Of a stretch of DNA of 7,913 nucleotides, positions 1 to 5,271 are shown in pieces. The translations under genes were made by a program, and so were the position numbers. The notes under the pieces are model-generated. The model was not told the origin of the DNA. It searched no databases and saw only the letters and a list, made by a program, of their open reading frames with translations. Origin of the DNA: an uncultured Lachnospiraceae bacterium (lineage in GTDB: Bacteria; Bacillota; Clostridia; Lachnospirales; Lachnospiraceae); NCBI GenBank assembly GCA_947175305.1, contig CAMWMO010000051.1, forward strand, positions 1 to 7,913, in the 5' to 3' direction. Within the stretch, counting starts at the first letter, position 1. Each line of letters opens with the position of its first letter.

Positions 1-53
1 GTTCATCATTTATATAAATATTACAAAACGTAATTTTTTACTCTTTTATTATA

Positions 54-77
54 ATTGCTTCATATCAAAAAAGCAAT
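54..77. repeat. Inverted repeat ATTGCTT-N10-AAGCAAT
   Basis: A perfect 7-base inverted repeat (54-60 against 71-77) is separated by 10 bases. It lies in AT-rich non-coding DNA upstream of the ABC transporter operon. No T-run follows on the + strand, so it is a poor terminator in that direction. Its right arm overlaps a possible leftward -35 (TTGCTT, 71-76 read on the minus strand) that sits 17 bases from a TATAAT at 48-53. An operator or a promoter-associated dyad is possible, but in AT-rich DNA a chance match is also possible. Confidence 0.35.
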
Positions 78-86
78 CAATATATT

Positions 87-103
87 CTTAAGGTAACCGT
101 AAG
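87..103. promoter_or_regulatory. Candidate MerR-family operator (17-bp dyad)
   Basis: The sequence CTTAAGGTAACCGTAAG is a near-perfect palindrome centred on base 95; only one of its eight base pairs (91 with 99) is mismatched. Its shape resembles MerR-family operators, which sit inside an overlong 19-20 bp promoter spacer. A -10-like TAGACT occurs at 105-110 on the + strand. A 19-bp spacer would be centred exactly on the dyad, but the matching -35 position (80-85, ATATAT) is a poor match to TTGACA. The site could serve the ABC operon, whose ATG is 115 bases downstream, or a leftward gene outside the window. No regulator gene is visible. Confidence 0.45.
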
Positions 104-205
104 GTAGACTTCATCCTCCTGTAAGCCGCATTCATTATCCTCGTAGTATACCATTCACCTGATGTTGAATTAACATTCTTCTACATCATTGAAATATAGC
201 TCGAA

Positions 206-212
206 AAGGAGG
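206..212 (+). promoter_or_regulatory. Shine-Dalgarno of the ABC ATPase gene
   Basis: AAGGAGG lies 5 bases before the ATG at 218. It fixes the start of the ATPase gene and supports the operon's direction. Bases 106-205 upstream hold no recognisable gene and no convincing sigma-A promoter. Confidence 0.85.
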
Positions 213-217
213 TTCTC

Positions 218-1132
218 ATGCAAAATCTTATTGAAACACACAATCTCACCAAAGTATACAGCAAGGTACGCTGTGTCAACGCTCTCAACATGAAAGTCCC
301 ACCCGGCGCAGTATACGGCTTTTTAGGTCCCAACGGTGCCGGCAAGTCCACCACATTGAAAATGATTCTCGGGCTGGCCAGACCCACGGAAGGGACTATC
401 ACGCTCTTTGGCACGCCCATGAATGAGAAAAATCGCATCCATCTCCTTGCGGATACCGGGTCTCTGATCGAGTCGCCCAGCTACTATGGGCATTTAAGCG
501 GGGAAGAAAATCTGCACATCATCCAGACTCTCAAGGGCTGTTCCCCAAAGGATATCGACGAGGTTTTAAGAATCGTGCGACTAAGCGACGCGAAAAAGAA
601 GCTTGTCAGCCACTATTCCCTGGGCATGAAGCAGCGTCTGGGGCTGGCCGCCGCGCTTCTGGGTTTCCCCAAGCTTCTGATTCTGGATGAACCCACCAAC
701 GGACTGGATCCGGCAGGCATTCAGGAAATGAGAGAACTGATCTGCACGCTTCCCTCACAATACGGCATCACGGTGGTGGTCTCCTCCCACCTTCTGAGTG
801 AGATCGACCAGATGGCTGACCATGTGGGCATCATTCGCAAGGGAGAGTTAGTCTATCAGGATACGCTTGCCTCCCTGCACGCCCATGCCAAACAGCAGAT
901 CGCCCTGCGCACCGGGCATCCCGCCACCGCCATCTCCCTGCTGCATCAGGACGGCATCGAGGTGGAGCAGGAGGAAGATTATCTGCTGTTCCCGCTGATG
1001 GACGACGCTTACGTGGCGCGTCTGTGTAATCGTCTGGTGGAACAGAATGTAGCCTTGTACCGCATCGAAAAAAGGGAAAAGAGTCTGGAAGATATCTTCC
1101 TCTCCCTGACCGGAAAGGAGTCCAGTTTATGA
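218..1132 (+). CDS. ABC transporter ATP-binding protein, BcrA/LanF (bacitracin/lantibiotic resistance) type
   Basis: This 304-residue cytoplasmic ATPase should power a membrane transporter formed with the two permeases encoded next. The nucleotide-binding domain covers residues 1-220: Walker A GPNGAGKST at 37-45, signature SLGMKQ at 134-139, Walker B LLILDEPT at 153-160, D-loop GLDP at 162-165 and H-loop His191. The usual Q-loop glutamine is replaced by Glu85 in the context LIESP, the E-loop known from lantibiotic-immunity LanF/BcrA ATPases. Residues 220-304 form the C-terminal extension typical of this subfamily, and the total length is normal for it. The start is set by AAGGAGG five bases upstream. 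The stop overlaps the next start (ATGA), so translation is probably coupled. Family membership is secure. The substrate (bacitracin, a lantibiotic or another membrane-active peptide) is inferred, because no biosynthesis or immunity genes are nearby. Confidence 0.93.
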   Translation: MQNLIETHNLTKVYSKVRCVNALNMKVPPGAVYGFLGPNGAGKSTTLKMILGLARPTEGTITLFGTPMNEKNRIHLLADTGSLIESPSYYGHLSGEENLHIIQTLKGCSPKDIDEVLRIVRLSDAKKKLVSHYSLGMKQRLGLAAALLGFPKLLILDEPTNGLDPAGIQEMRELICTLPSQYGITVVVSSHLLSEIDQMADHVGIIRKGELVYQDTLASLHAHAKQQIALRTGHPATAISLLHQDGIEVEQEEDYLLFPLMDDAYVARLCNRLVEQNVALYRIEKREKSLEDIFLSLTGKESSL

Positions 1133-1881
1133 AAACACTGCAGTTAGAATTTTATAAGATCAAGAGAAGAAAAGTCTGGCTGACGGTTTTTGCCATGTTA
1201 GCCGTACAGATGCTGTGGGGTATGTGGGCCCTCCGGAATCCCAAAGACTGGGAGCTGGAGTGCGGATGGACCGCACTGTTATATACAGTGTCATTGGTGG
1301 ACGGTATCATGATGCCCACCATCATGTCGGTTCTGGCCTCCCGCCTCGCCGATATCGAACACAAGGGCAATACCTACAAGCAGCTTGAGACCTTACGAAG
1401 CGCGGGCAGCCTCTATCACGCCAAGGCCCTCTGCGGCGCTATCGTCATTGCCGTCATGTTCGTGGTTCAGTTTGCCTTCTTTATCACACTGGGCTATCAT
1501 CTGGGCTATGTGGGACATCCCGATGTGAAATATTATCTGCTCTCCTATGTGTTAAAGCTGGCCAGCAATCTGTCTCTTTTCCTGCTGCAGCTTTTGCTCT
1601 CCATGCTGTTTGCCAACCAGATGATCCCTCTTGTGGCCGGGCTTGGCGGCTCCATGATCGCCCTGCTTTTGATGTATGTGTCCCGCTACTCCTTTTTGCC
1701 TTGGGGCGGAAACTTAAGCGCCGCACTGGTCTGGATGGATTGGGATGAGGCCACCCGGATCTGCACCTACTTCTATCGCGAATATTCTCCTGTAGAGATA
1801 GCCGCTGTAGTCTGCATTTTCGTCTGGGCCATTGTTTTTTATATCGCTGGGAGAATCCTGTTTGCACGTAAAAACATTTAA
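1129..1881 (+). CDS. ABC-2 type permease, LanE-like (lantibiotic immunity/bacitracin transporter membrane subunit)
   Basis: This 250-residue integral membrane protein overlaps the ATPase stop by four bases. The N-terminus is short and basic (KIKRRK at 10-15), as is common in ABC-2 permeases of this group. By eye there are six hydrophobic segments: about 17-35, 48-72, 100-124, 140-163, 165-185 and 222-243. The charged stretch between the second and third segments (LADIEHKGNTYKQLETLR, 73-90) resembles the first cytoplasmic loop conserved in LanE/LanG and other ABC2_membrane_4-type proteins. It contains no ATPase motif and no obvious catalytic residues. It should pair with the 1913-2641 permease to form the channel driven by the 218-1132 ATPase. 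LanE-like is the best call from position and topology; the E versus G distinction is an inference. Confidence 0.85.
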   Translation: MKTLQLEFYKIKRRKVWLTVFAMLAVQMLWGMWALRNPKDWELECGWTALLYTVSLVDGIMMPTIMSVLASRLADIEHKGNTYKQLETLRSAGSLYHAKALCGAIVIAVMFVVQFAFFITLGYHLGYVGHPDVKYYLLSYVLKLASNLSLFLLQLLLSMLFANQMIPLVAGLGGSMIALLLMYVSRYSFLPWGGNLSAALVWMDWDEATRICTYFYREYSPVEIAAVVCIFVWAIVFYIAGRILFARKNI

Positions 1882-1900
1882 ATCAATTCATTATGATCAA

Positions 1901-1907
1901 AAGGAGG
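1901..1907 (+). promoter_or_regulatory. Shine-Dalgarno that fixes the second permease start
   Basis: AAGGAGG lies five bases before the ATG at 1913. The reading frame stays open back to an ATG at 1832, but that upstream start lies inside the previous gene and lacks a comparable site. The 1913 start is therefore preferred. Confidence 0.85.
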
Positions 1908-1912
1908 ATATT

Positions 1913-2641
1913 ATGAATCTGCCATTACTAAAAACCATAAAAGCGGAACGATTAAAATTAAAACGAAGCCCTGTCTGGCTGGCTTTCTTCTTCCTGCCCA
2001 TGATCTCGGCTTTTTTCGGCACCAATAACTATATGATGAACCAGGGGATTTTGAAAAGTGAGTGGTACAGTCTCTGGAGCCAGCACTCCCTCTTTCTCTG
2101 CTATTTCTTTATGCCGGCGCTGATCGGCACCTACTGCTCTTACCTGTGGCGCTTAGAGCATATGCGCAACAATTGGAACGGCTTCCTCACGACTCCCGTG
2201 CCGTTAAGCGCACTGTATCTTGGCAAACTTTTTCATGCGGCGCTCATGATCGTTGCCGGCAACGCATGGATCTTTCTGCTGTACTTCCTGTGTGGAAATC
2301 TCTGCGGCCTTGAGAGCGGACCGCCAAAGGAGGCAATGGGATGGTTTCTGGGAGGCATCCTCAGCGGCATGGCCGTCTGCTGCGTCCAGCTTTTTCTCTC
2401 CCTGCTCATCCGTTCCTTTGCTGTCCCCATCGGCATCGGAATGGCGGGCGGAATCGGCGGAATGATGGTTACCAACAAGGGTTTAGGGCTTTTCTATCCC
2501 TACTCCCTCTACAGTATAGGGATGCGTGCTAACAACCCGTACCGGGAATTGGAGGTCGGACCCTTTGTGTCCGGCTGCATCGTGTATATTATCCTGTTTT
2601 CCTTATTGTCACTATGGAGACTGCGTCGGCGAGAACTATAA
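1913..2641 (+). CDS. ABC-2 type permease, LanG-like (lantibiotic immunity/bacitracin transporter membrane subunit)
   Basis: This 242-residue membrane protein is the third gene of the transporter operon, 31 bases after the first permease. It begins with the amphipathic, basic segment KAERLKLKRSPVW (10-22) that opens many LanG/BcrB-type permeases. By eye there are six hydrophobic segments: about 22-38, 57-78, 105-130, 143-165, 168-187 and 217-236. The loop RLEHMRNNWNG (80-90) corresponds in position to the conserved cytoplasmic loop of the family, and the protein ends in a basic tail (RLRRREL). Its length and topology match the first permease, so the complex is probably a heterodimeric permease with a dimer of the ATPase. 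A strong hairpin terminator begins 16 bases after the stop, which closes the operon. Confidence 0.85.
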   Translation: MNLPLLKTIKAERLKLKRSPVWLAFFFLPMISAFFGTNNYMMNQGILKSEWYSLWSQHSLFLCYFFMPALIGTYCSYLWRLEHMRNNWNGFLTTPVPLSALYLGKLFHAALMIVAGNAWIFLLYFLCGNLCGLESGPPKEAMGWFLGGILSGMAVCCVQLFLSLLIRSFAVPIGIGMAGGIGGMMVTNKGLGLFYPYSLYSIGMRANNPYRELEVGPFVSGCIVYIILFSLLSLWRLRRREL

Positions 2642-2656
2642 AAAATCGAGTGCAAT

Positions 2657-2704
2657 AAAAGGCGGGCAATCGTCGGGGTATCTCCCCTCTTTTGCCCACC
2701 TTTT
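2657..2704. terminator. Bidirectional intrinsic terminator between convergent genes
   Basis: AAAAGGCGGGCAA (2657-2669) pairs with TTGCCCACCTTTT (2692-2704) at 12 of 13 positions; the only mismatch is C2663 with A2698. An inner GGGG (2675-2678) and CCCC (2684-2687) can stack inside it. Rightward, the GC stem runs into TTTT and a T-rich stretch to about 2715. Leftward, the complementary strand gives TTTTATT after the stem. The hairpin therefore ends both the transporter operon and the opposing oxidoreductase/small-protein transcript, which stops at 2708. The T-rich side overlaps the last codons of the minus-strand gene. Confidence 0.85.
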
Positions 2705-2707
2705 CGT

Positions 2708-2917
2708 TTATTTTTGCTTATCCAGCAATTCCTGCAGCGCCTCATCTCCCACGCTCACCCAGGCATCTTCCTCCTCGGCGTTCAGTCCCAGATACTCCCG
2801 CAGGGTCATCTCGGTATCGCTGAATCCCCATTCCTGGCTGTAGTCGTCGATCTCCTCAAATTCGACCTCCCCCGCCAGGTACTTCTCTTTAAACTTCTTC
2901 TCTGTATTTTCTGTCAT
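2708..2917 (-). CDS. Small acidic conserved-looking protein, function unknown (69 aa)
   Basis: The function is not recognised. The start is ATG at 2917, chosen because GGAGG (2923-2927, minus strand) sits five bases upstream; a GTG at 2944 would extend it by nine residues but lacks such a site. The protein is rich in Glu and Asp, has no membrane segment or signal peptide, and is predicted cytoplasmic. It starts with a basic stretch (KKFKEKYLAG, 7-16) and continues with an acidic region (EVEFEEIDDYSQEW, 17-30). It ends with TLREYLGLNAEEEDAWVSV (38-56) and a helix-like LQELLDKQK tail. It follows the oxidoreductase gene by 27 bases on the same strand and ends at the shared terminator, so co-transcription is likely. 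The good ribosome site and gene-like composition make it a real gene. Confidence 0.75.
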   Translation of the reverse strand: MTENTEKKFKEKYLAGEVEFEEIDDYSQEWGFSDTEMTLREYLGLNAEEEDAWVSVGDEALQELLDKQK

Positions 2918-2922
2918 ACTTT

Positions 2923-2927
2923 CCTCC
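2923..2927 (-). promoter_or_regulatory. Shine-Dalgarno that fixes the small-protein start
   Basis: On the minus strand GGAGG lies five bases before ATG 2917. This rules in the 69-residue form over the GTG-initiated 78-residue form, which would start immediately after the preceding TAG stop. Confidence 0.75.
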
Positions 2928-2944
2928 ACCCGGTAGTTTCCCAC

Positions 2945-3865
2945 CTACTTCAGTCCATCCTCCCGCGCTTTATCTGCAATCATCCGGTAGGTGGGAACCG
3001 GCACGCCGTACCGCTCACCCATCCGCACCACTTCATAGATCAAGCCATCGATTTCCGACGGTTTACCCGCATAGACATCCCGCTGCATGGAGGTACTTGC
3101 CTCCGGATCCAGAGCATCCAGAATCTGCAGATTGGTGGTCACGATATCCACCAGGAAGGGTACTCCCATCGCCACCGCCAGCGCATCCACCTCCCGCATC
3201 AGCTTCACAAAGGTGTCTCTGGGCTCTCCGGTCTTTTGCACATCACATGCAGAGACATGATAGTAAAGGCCACAGGCCGCCATAGGCGATACATAGGCAA
3301 ATTTCTGCAGGGCGTCCCGTCTGATATTCTCAGACAACACTCCCTCAATACCGCTCTCCACTAAATCCTTCGCAACCTCAAAAAGCTCCGGGCGCATTTC
3401 TTCCGGCTTTCTGGTTCCGTATACGATCCGGAAGATCTCTCCGTTTTGCCAGATTATGCCGGGTTCCTTGATCTGCGCCGCAATATAGATACAGCCGTCC
3501 GTCACCAGAAGTTCGGGCAGCTTCTCCTGCATTCTGCCGCCTGTTCCGTATATATTTAAAATCGGGATTACAATCGTAGTTTCTTTCGCAATTCTTTTAA
3601 TAAAAGGAATCGTCTCCTCCAGAGAATATCCCTTCACACACACGAAGATAATGTCGGGCTGCTCATCATAATGCGCCATGTCTGTGGCTTTGATGGGAAA
3701 CACGGTATAATTTCCCTTTTTGGTGGTCTCCATGATAAGGCCCTGCTCCTGCATCTTTTTCAGATGTTCGCCTCTGGCGATCAGCGTCACATCCTTGCCC
3801 GCTTCCGTCATATATGCACCGATACAGCCGCCGGTGCCGCCCGCCCCAATAATCAAATATTTCAT
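2945..3865 (-). CDS. Ketopantoate reductase (PanE/ApbA) family NADP-dependent oxidoreductase
   Basis: The protein has 306 residues, a normal length for the family. PanE reduces 2-dehydropantoate to pantoate with NADPH in pantothenate/CoA synthesis in the cytoplasm. The N-terminal Rossmann domain (about 1-165) starts with MKYLIIGAGGTGG, a GxGxxG nucleotide loop, and Arg31 lies where NADP-preferring enzymes bind the 2'-phosphate. VCVKGY (75-80) and Asn104 match known family positions. The C-terminal helical domain holds Lys188 (candidate catalytic lysine), SMQRDV (259-264) and SEID (270-273), the usual C-terminal signature with the conserved Glu. The stretch after Lys188 reads KFAYVSPMAA, not the Asn-containing K..N...NP pattern of the E. 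coli enzyme, so the substrate may not be ketopantoate; no panE symbol is assigned. ATG 3865 is preferred over the upstream ATG 3898 because GGAAGGGAG lies six bases before it. Confidence 0.85.
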   Translation of the reverse strand: MKYLIIGAGGTGGCIGAYMTEAGKDVTLIARGEHLKKMQEQGLIMETTKKGNYTVFPIKATDMAHYDEQPDIIFVCVKGYSLEETIPFIKRIAKETTIVIPILNIYGTGGRMQEKLPELLVTDGCIYIAAQIKEPGIIWQNGEIFRIVYGTRKPEEMRPELFEVAKDLVESGIEGVLSENIRRDALQKFAYVSPMAACGLYYHVSACDVQKTGEPRDTFVKLMREVDALAVAMGVPFLVDIVTTNLQILDALDPEASTSMQRDVYAGKPSEIDGLIYEVVRMGERYGVPVPTYRMIADKAREDGLK

Positions 3866-3871
3866 AGTGAT

Positions 3872-3880
3872 CTCCCTTCC
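3872..3880 (-). promoter_or_regulatory. Shine-Dalgarno of the PanE-family gene
   Basis: GGAAGGGAG on the minus strand ends six bases before ATG 3865. This selects the start at the canonical Rossmann N-terminus (MKYLIIGAGG) over an 11-residue extension from ATG 3898. Confidence 0.75.
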
Positions 3881-3931
3881 AAACATTTCGCCTGTCATCC
3901 TGATTTATCCTTGACACTCCTGCTCCTTTCC

Positions 3932-3960
3932 ATTGTAGCGGATTCCCTTCCTGATAACAA
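3932..3960 (-). promoter_or_regulatory. Sigma-A-type promoter for the PanE-family gene
   Basis: Read on the minus strand: -35 TTGTTA (3955-3960), a 17-bp spacer and -10 TACAAT (3932-3937), matching the consensus at 4/6 and 5/6 positions. The expected transcription start, near 3925, leaves a leader of about 60 bases before ATG 3865. Its placement and spacing are right for driving the oxidoreductase and the small acidic protein. Confidence 0.6.
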
Positions 3961-3971
3961 GCAAAAACCTC

Positions 3972-4000
3972 TTGACACTTCCAAATTTTAGGTCCATAAT
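3972..4000 (+). promoter_or_regulatory. Sigma-A-type promoter for the antiporter operon
   Basis: A consensus -35 TTGACA (3972-3977), exactly 17 bases of spacer, and -10 CATAAT (3995-4000, 5/6). Transcription would begin near 4007 and give a leader of about 86 bases before mnhE. This is the best promoter-like sequence in the window. An identical nine-base CTTGACACT also occurs at 3910-3918, but no good -10 follows that copy. Confidence 0.7.
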
Positions 4001-4012
4001 ATCATCGTTCAA
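3985..4012 (-). promoter_or_regulatory. Possible second leftward promoter overlapping the antiporter promoter
   Basis: Minus-strand -35 TTGAAC (4007-4012), a 16-bp spacer and -10 TAAAAT (3985-3990, 5/6). It would transcribe toward the PanE-family gene with a leader of about 110 bases. It overlaps the rightward promoter face to face. The region is AT-rich, so this is a weaker call than the 3932-3960 promoter. Confidence 0.35.
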
Positions 4013-4016
4013 ATAA

Positions 4017-4069
4017 ACTCCCTTTTTAATAGGAAGAAACACAATAAAAAACGGAGTGCCTGCGTACTC
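4017..4069 (+). promoter_or_regulatory. Leader with two mutually exclusive hairpins before mnhE
   Basis: ACTCCCTTTTT (4017-4027) can pair with AAAAACGGAGT (4047-4057) at 10 of 11 positions. GAGTGC (4054-4059) can instead pair with GTACTC (4064-4069) around a four-base loop, with one G-U pair. Both use 4054-4057, so only one can form at a time. Neither is followed by a strong T-run, and neither matches a riboswitch class I recognise. A regulatory role is only a possibility. Confidence 0.25.
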
Positions 4070-4092
4070 AATTTAGAGAATGGAGTGAAGAA

Positions 4093-4554
4093 ATGTTCGT
4101 ACTGTTTTTTTTGATCTGGGTCATGTTTAACGGACAGCTCACCGCAGAGATTGCCGCCTTCGGCGTAGTCATTGCGGGTGTGATGTATTGGTTTTTGTGT
4201 AAATTCTTTAACTACAAGCTGCGATATGATCTCTTTTTCTGGAAAAAAGCGCCTCTTCTGATACGGTATCTCTTCACTTTGATCTGGGAGATCCTGAAAG
4301 CCAATCTAACTGTCTTTAAAATGATCTACAGTGCCGAATATGAACTGGAGCCTGCGGTGGTATGTTTTAAAACAGATCTGCATACTACTTTTGCGCGGGT
4401 GCTCCTGGCTAATTCCATCACCCTGACACCCGGTACGATCACAGTCACTCTGACAGACAATGAATATAGGGTGCACTGTCTTGACAAGGAGCTGGCGGAG
4501 GGCATCTCTTCCTCCGTATTTGTAGAGCTTTTAAGAAAAATAGAGGAGGTTTAG
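4093..4554 (+). CDS. mnhE: Na+/H+ antiporter subunit MnhE (MrpE/MbhA family)
   Basis: This 153-residue membrane protein is the first gene of the antiporter operon. MrpE is a small subunit of multisubunit cation/proton antiporters and corresponds to MbhA in membrane-bound hydrogenases. Hydrophobic segments are visible at about 1-12 and 18-36, with a third at 53-78 (RYLFTLIWEILKANLTVF within it). A cytoplasmic C-terminal domain follows with the hallmark LANSITLTPGTITV at 105-118. Length and motif are normal, so the protein appears complete. GGAG (4082-4085) lies seven bases before the ATG. The next gene begins two bases after its stop. The promoter at 3972-4000 probably drives this gene and the whole operon. 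Confidence 0.93.
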   Translation: MFVLFFLIWVMFNGQLTAEIAAFGVVIAGVMYWFLCKFFNYKLRYDLFFWKKAPLLIRYLFTLIWEILKANLTVFKMIYSAEYELEPAVVCFKTDLHTTFARVLLANSITLTPGTITVTLTDNEYRVHCLDKELAEGISSSVFVELLRKIEEV

Positions 4555-4556
4555 AA

Positions 4557-4880
4557 ATGGAAATCTATCATACTCTCTATATCACATTATTGATCGTTCT
4601 GTCTTTTATGCTGTTGGTCTGCCTGATCCGCGCCGTGAGAGGTCCACGCATAGCTGACCGCCTGATGGCTGTCAACATGATGGGTACTATGGTCATGGTC
4701 ATGATCTCCATTCTTGCACTGATGCTTAAGGAGGGCTATCTGGTAGATATCTGCCTGATCTATGCGATGATCAGTTTTCTTGCCGTAGTAGTGCTCTCCA
4801 AAGTATATATAGGTATTTACGAGGAACGGCAGCACCATATGGAAGCTGGAAAGGAAGGTGAAACCGATGAGCGCAGTTGA
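4557..4880 (+). CDS. mnhF: Na+/H+ antiporter subunit MnhF (MrpF/MbhB family)
   Basis: This 107-residue protein has three transmembrane segments (about 5-25, 38-58 and 62-85), the standard MrpF topology. The family signature is RGPRIADRLMAVN (28-40), and Asp64 lies in the third segment (YLVDICLIYAMISF), matching the conserved acidic residue of MrpF. The charged C-terminal tail (about 88-107) is cytoplasmic in style and a little longer than minimal MrpF proteins. GAGGAGG (4543-4549) lies seven bases before the ATG. The gene follows mnhE by two bases and its end overlaps mnhG, so the three are translated as a unit. In Mrp complexes this subunit sits in the small-subunit cluster with E, G, B and C. 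Confidence 0.93.
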   Translation: MEIYHTLYITLLIVLSFMLLVCLIRAVRGPRIADRLMAVNMMGTMVMVMISILALMLKEGYLVDICLIYAMISFLAVVVLSKVYIGIYEERQHHMEAGKEGETDERS

Positions 4881-5271
4881 ATGGATCCGCTTCCTGATCG
4901 GAAGCCTGTTTTTGTTGACCGGTATGGTCATTTTCTTCACAGAACTGTTCGGTGTCTTTCATTTTAATTTTGTTTTAAACAGAATGCACGCTGCCGCTAT
5001 GGGCGATACATTAGGTATCAGCTCCTGCCTGATCGGGTTAATGATTTTTTCGGGTGTGAATTTTACCACGCTGAAGCTGTTTTTTATCATCGTCTTTCTG
5101 TGGTTTTCTTCCCCCGTTTCCTCTCACGTCCTGTCGAGGTTAGAGGTTGCCACCAACGCTAACCTGTCCGAACACTGCGAAATCTATGAGGACGTAGCTG
5201 TTTTAGAACAGGAGCTTGCCGCAAAGAAAGACACTGAAACCGCAACGGAAAAGGAGGCGCATACGTCATGA
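4867..5271 (+). CDS. mnhG: Na+/H+ antiporter subunit MnhG (MrpG/MbhC family)
   Basis: This 134-residue protein overlaps the end of mnhF by 14 bases. ATG 4867 is preferred over GTG 4858 because AAGGAAGGTG (4851-4860) is correctly spaced for the ATG but overlaps the GTG. Three transmembrane segments are visible (about 7-29, 46-63 and 68-86). The family hallmark NRMHAAAMGDTLG lies at 38-50, and the conserved Pro of the family's Pro-rich turn appears in SSPVSSHVLSR (81-91). Beyond this, residues 92-134 form a hydrophilic, Glu/Lys-rich tail longer than usual for MrpG. The stop overlaps the next start by four bases (ATGA). The identity is secure; the role of the tail is unknown. Confidence 0.92.
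   Translation: MSAVEWIRFLIGSLFLLTGMVIFFTELFGVFHFNFVLNRMHAAAMGDTLGISSCLIGLMIFSGVNFTTLKLFFIIVFLWFSSPVSSHVLSRLEVATNANLSEHCEIYEDVAVLEQELAAKKDTETATEKEAHTS

Noticed and set aside
1484..1867. 127-residue minus-strand open frame inside the first permease gene
   Set aside because: Its Arg/Ser/Pro-rich composition is typical of antisense reading of a membrane-protein gene, and nothing suggests a promoter or ribosome site.
1832..1912. 27-residue upstream extension of the second permease
   Set aside because: It overlaps the end of the first permease gene, and the perfect ribosome site points to ATG 1913.
2918..2947. Possible stop-codon read-through joining the PanE-family enzyme and the small protein (same frame, a single TAG)
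   Set aside because: The small gene has its own ribosome site and ATG, the TAG context shows no recoding signal, and the enzyme's 306-residue length is already normal.
2714..3364. 216-residue open frame on the + strand, opposite the PanE-family gene
   Set aside because: It is antisense to a well-supported enzyme, has a His/Pro-rich low-quality composition, and has no matching ribosome site or family motif.
3911..3940. Second rightward promoter from TTGACA at 3911
   Set aside because: At 16-18 bases downstream no hexamer resembles TATAAT; the TACAAT in this stretch belongs to the leftward strand.
4858..4866. GTG start for mnhG three codons upstream
   Set aside because: The ribosome site overlaps this GTG, while its spacing suits ATG 4867. 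The difference is only three residues.
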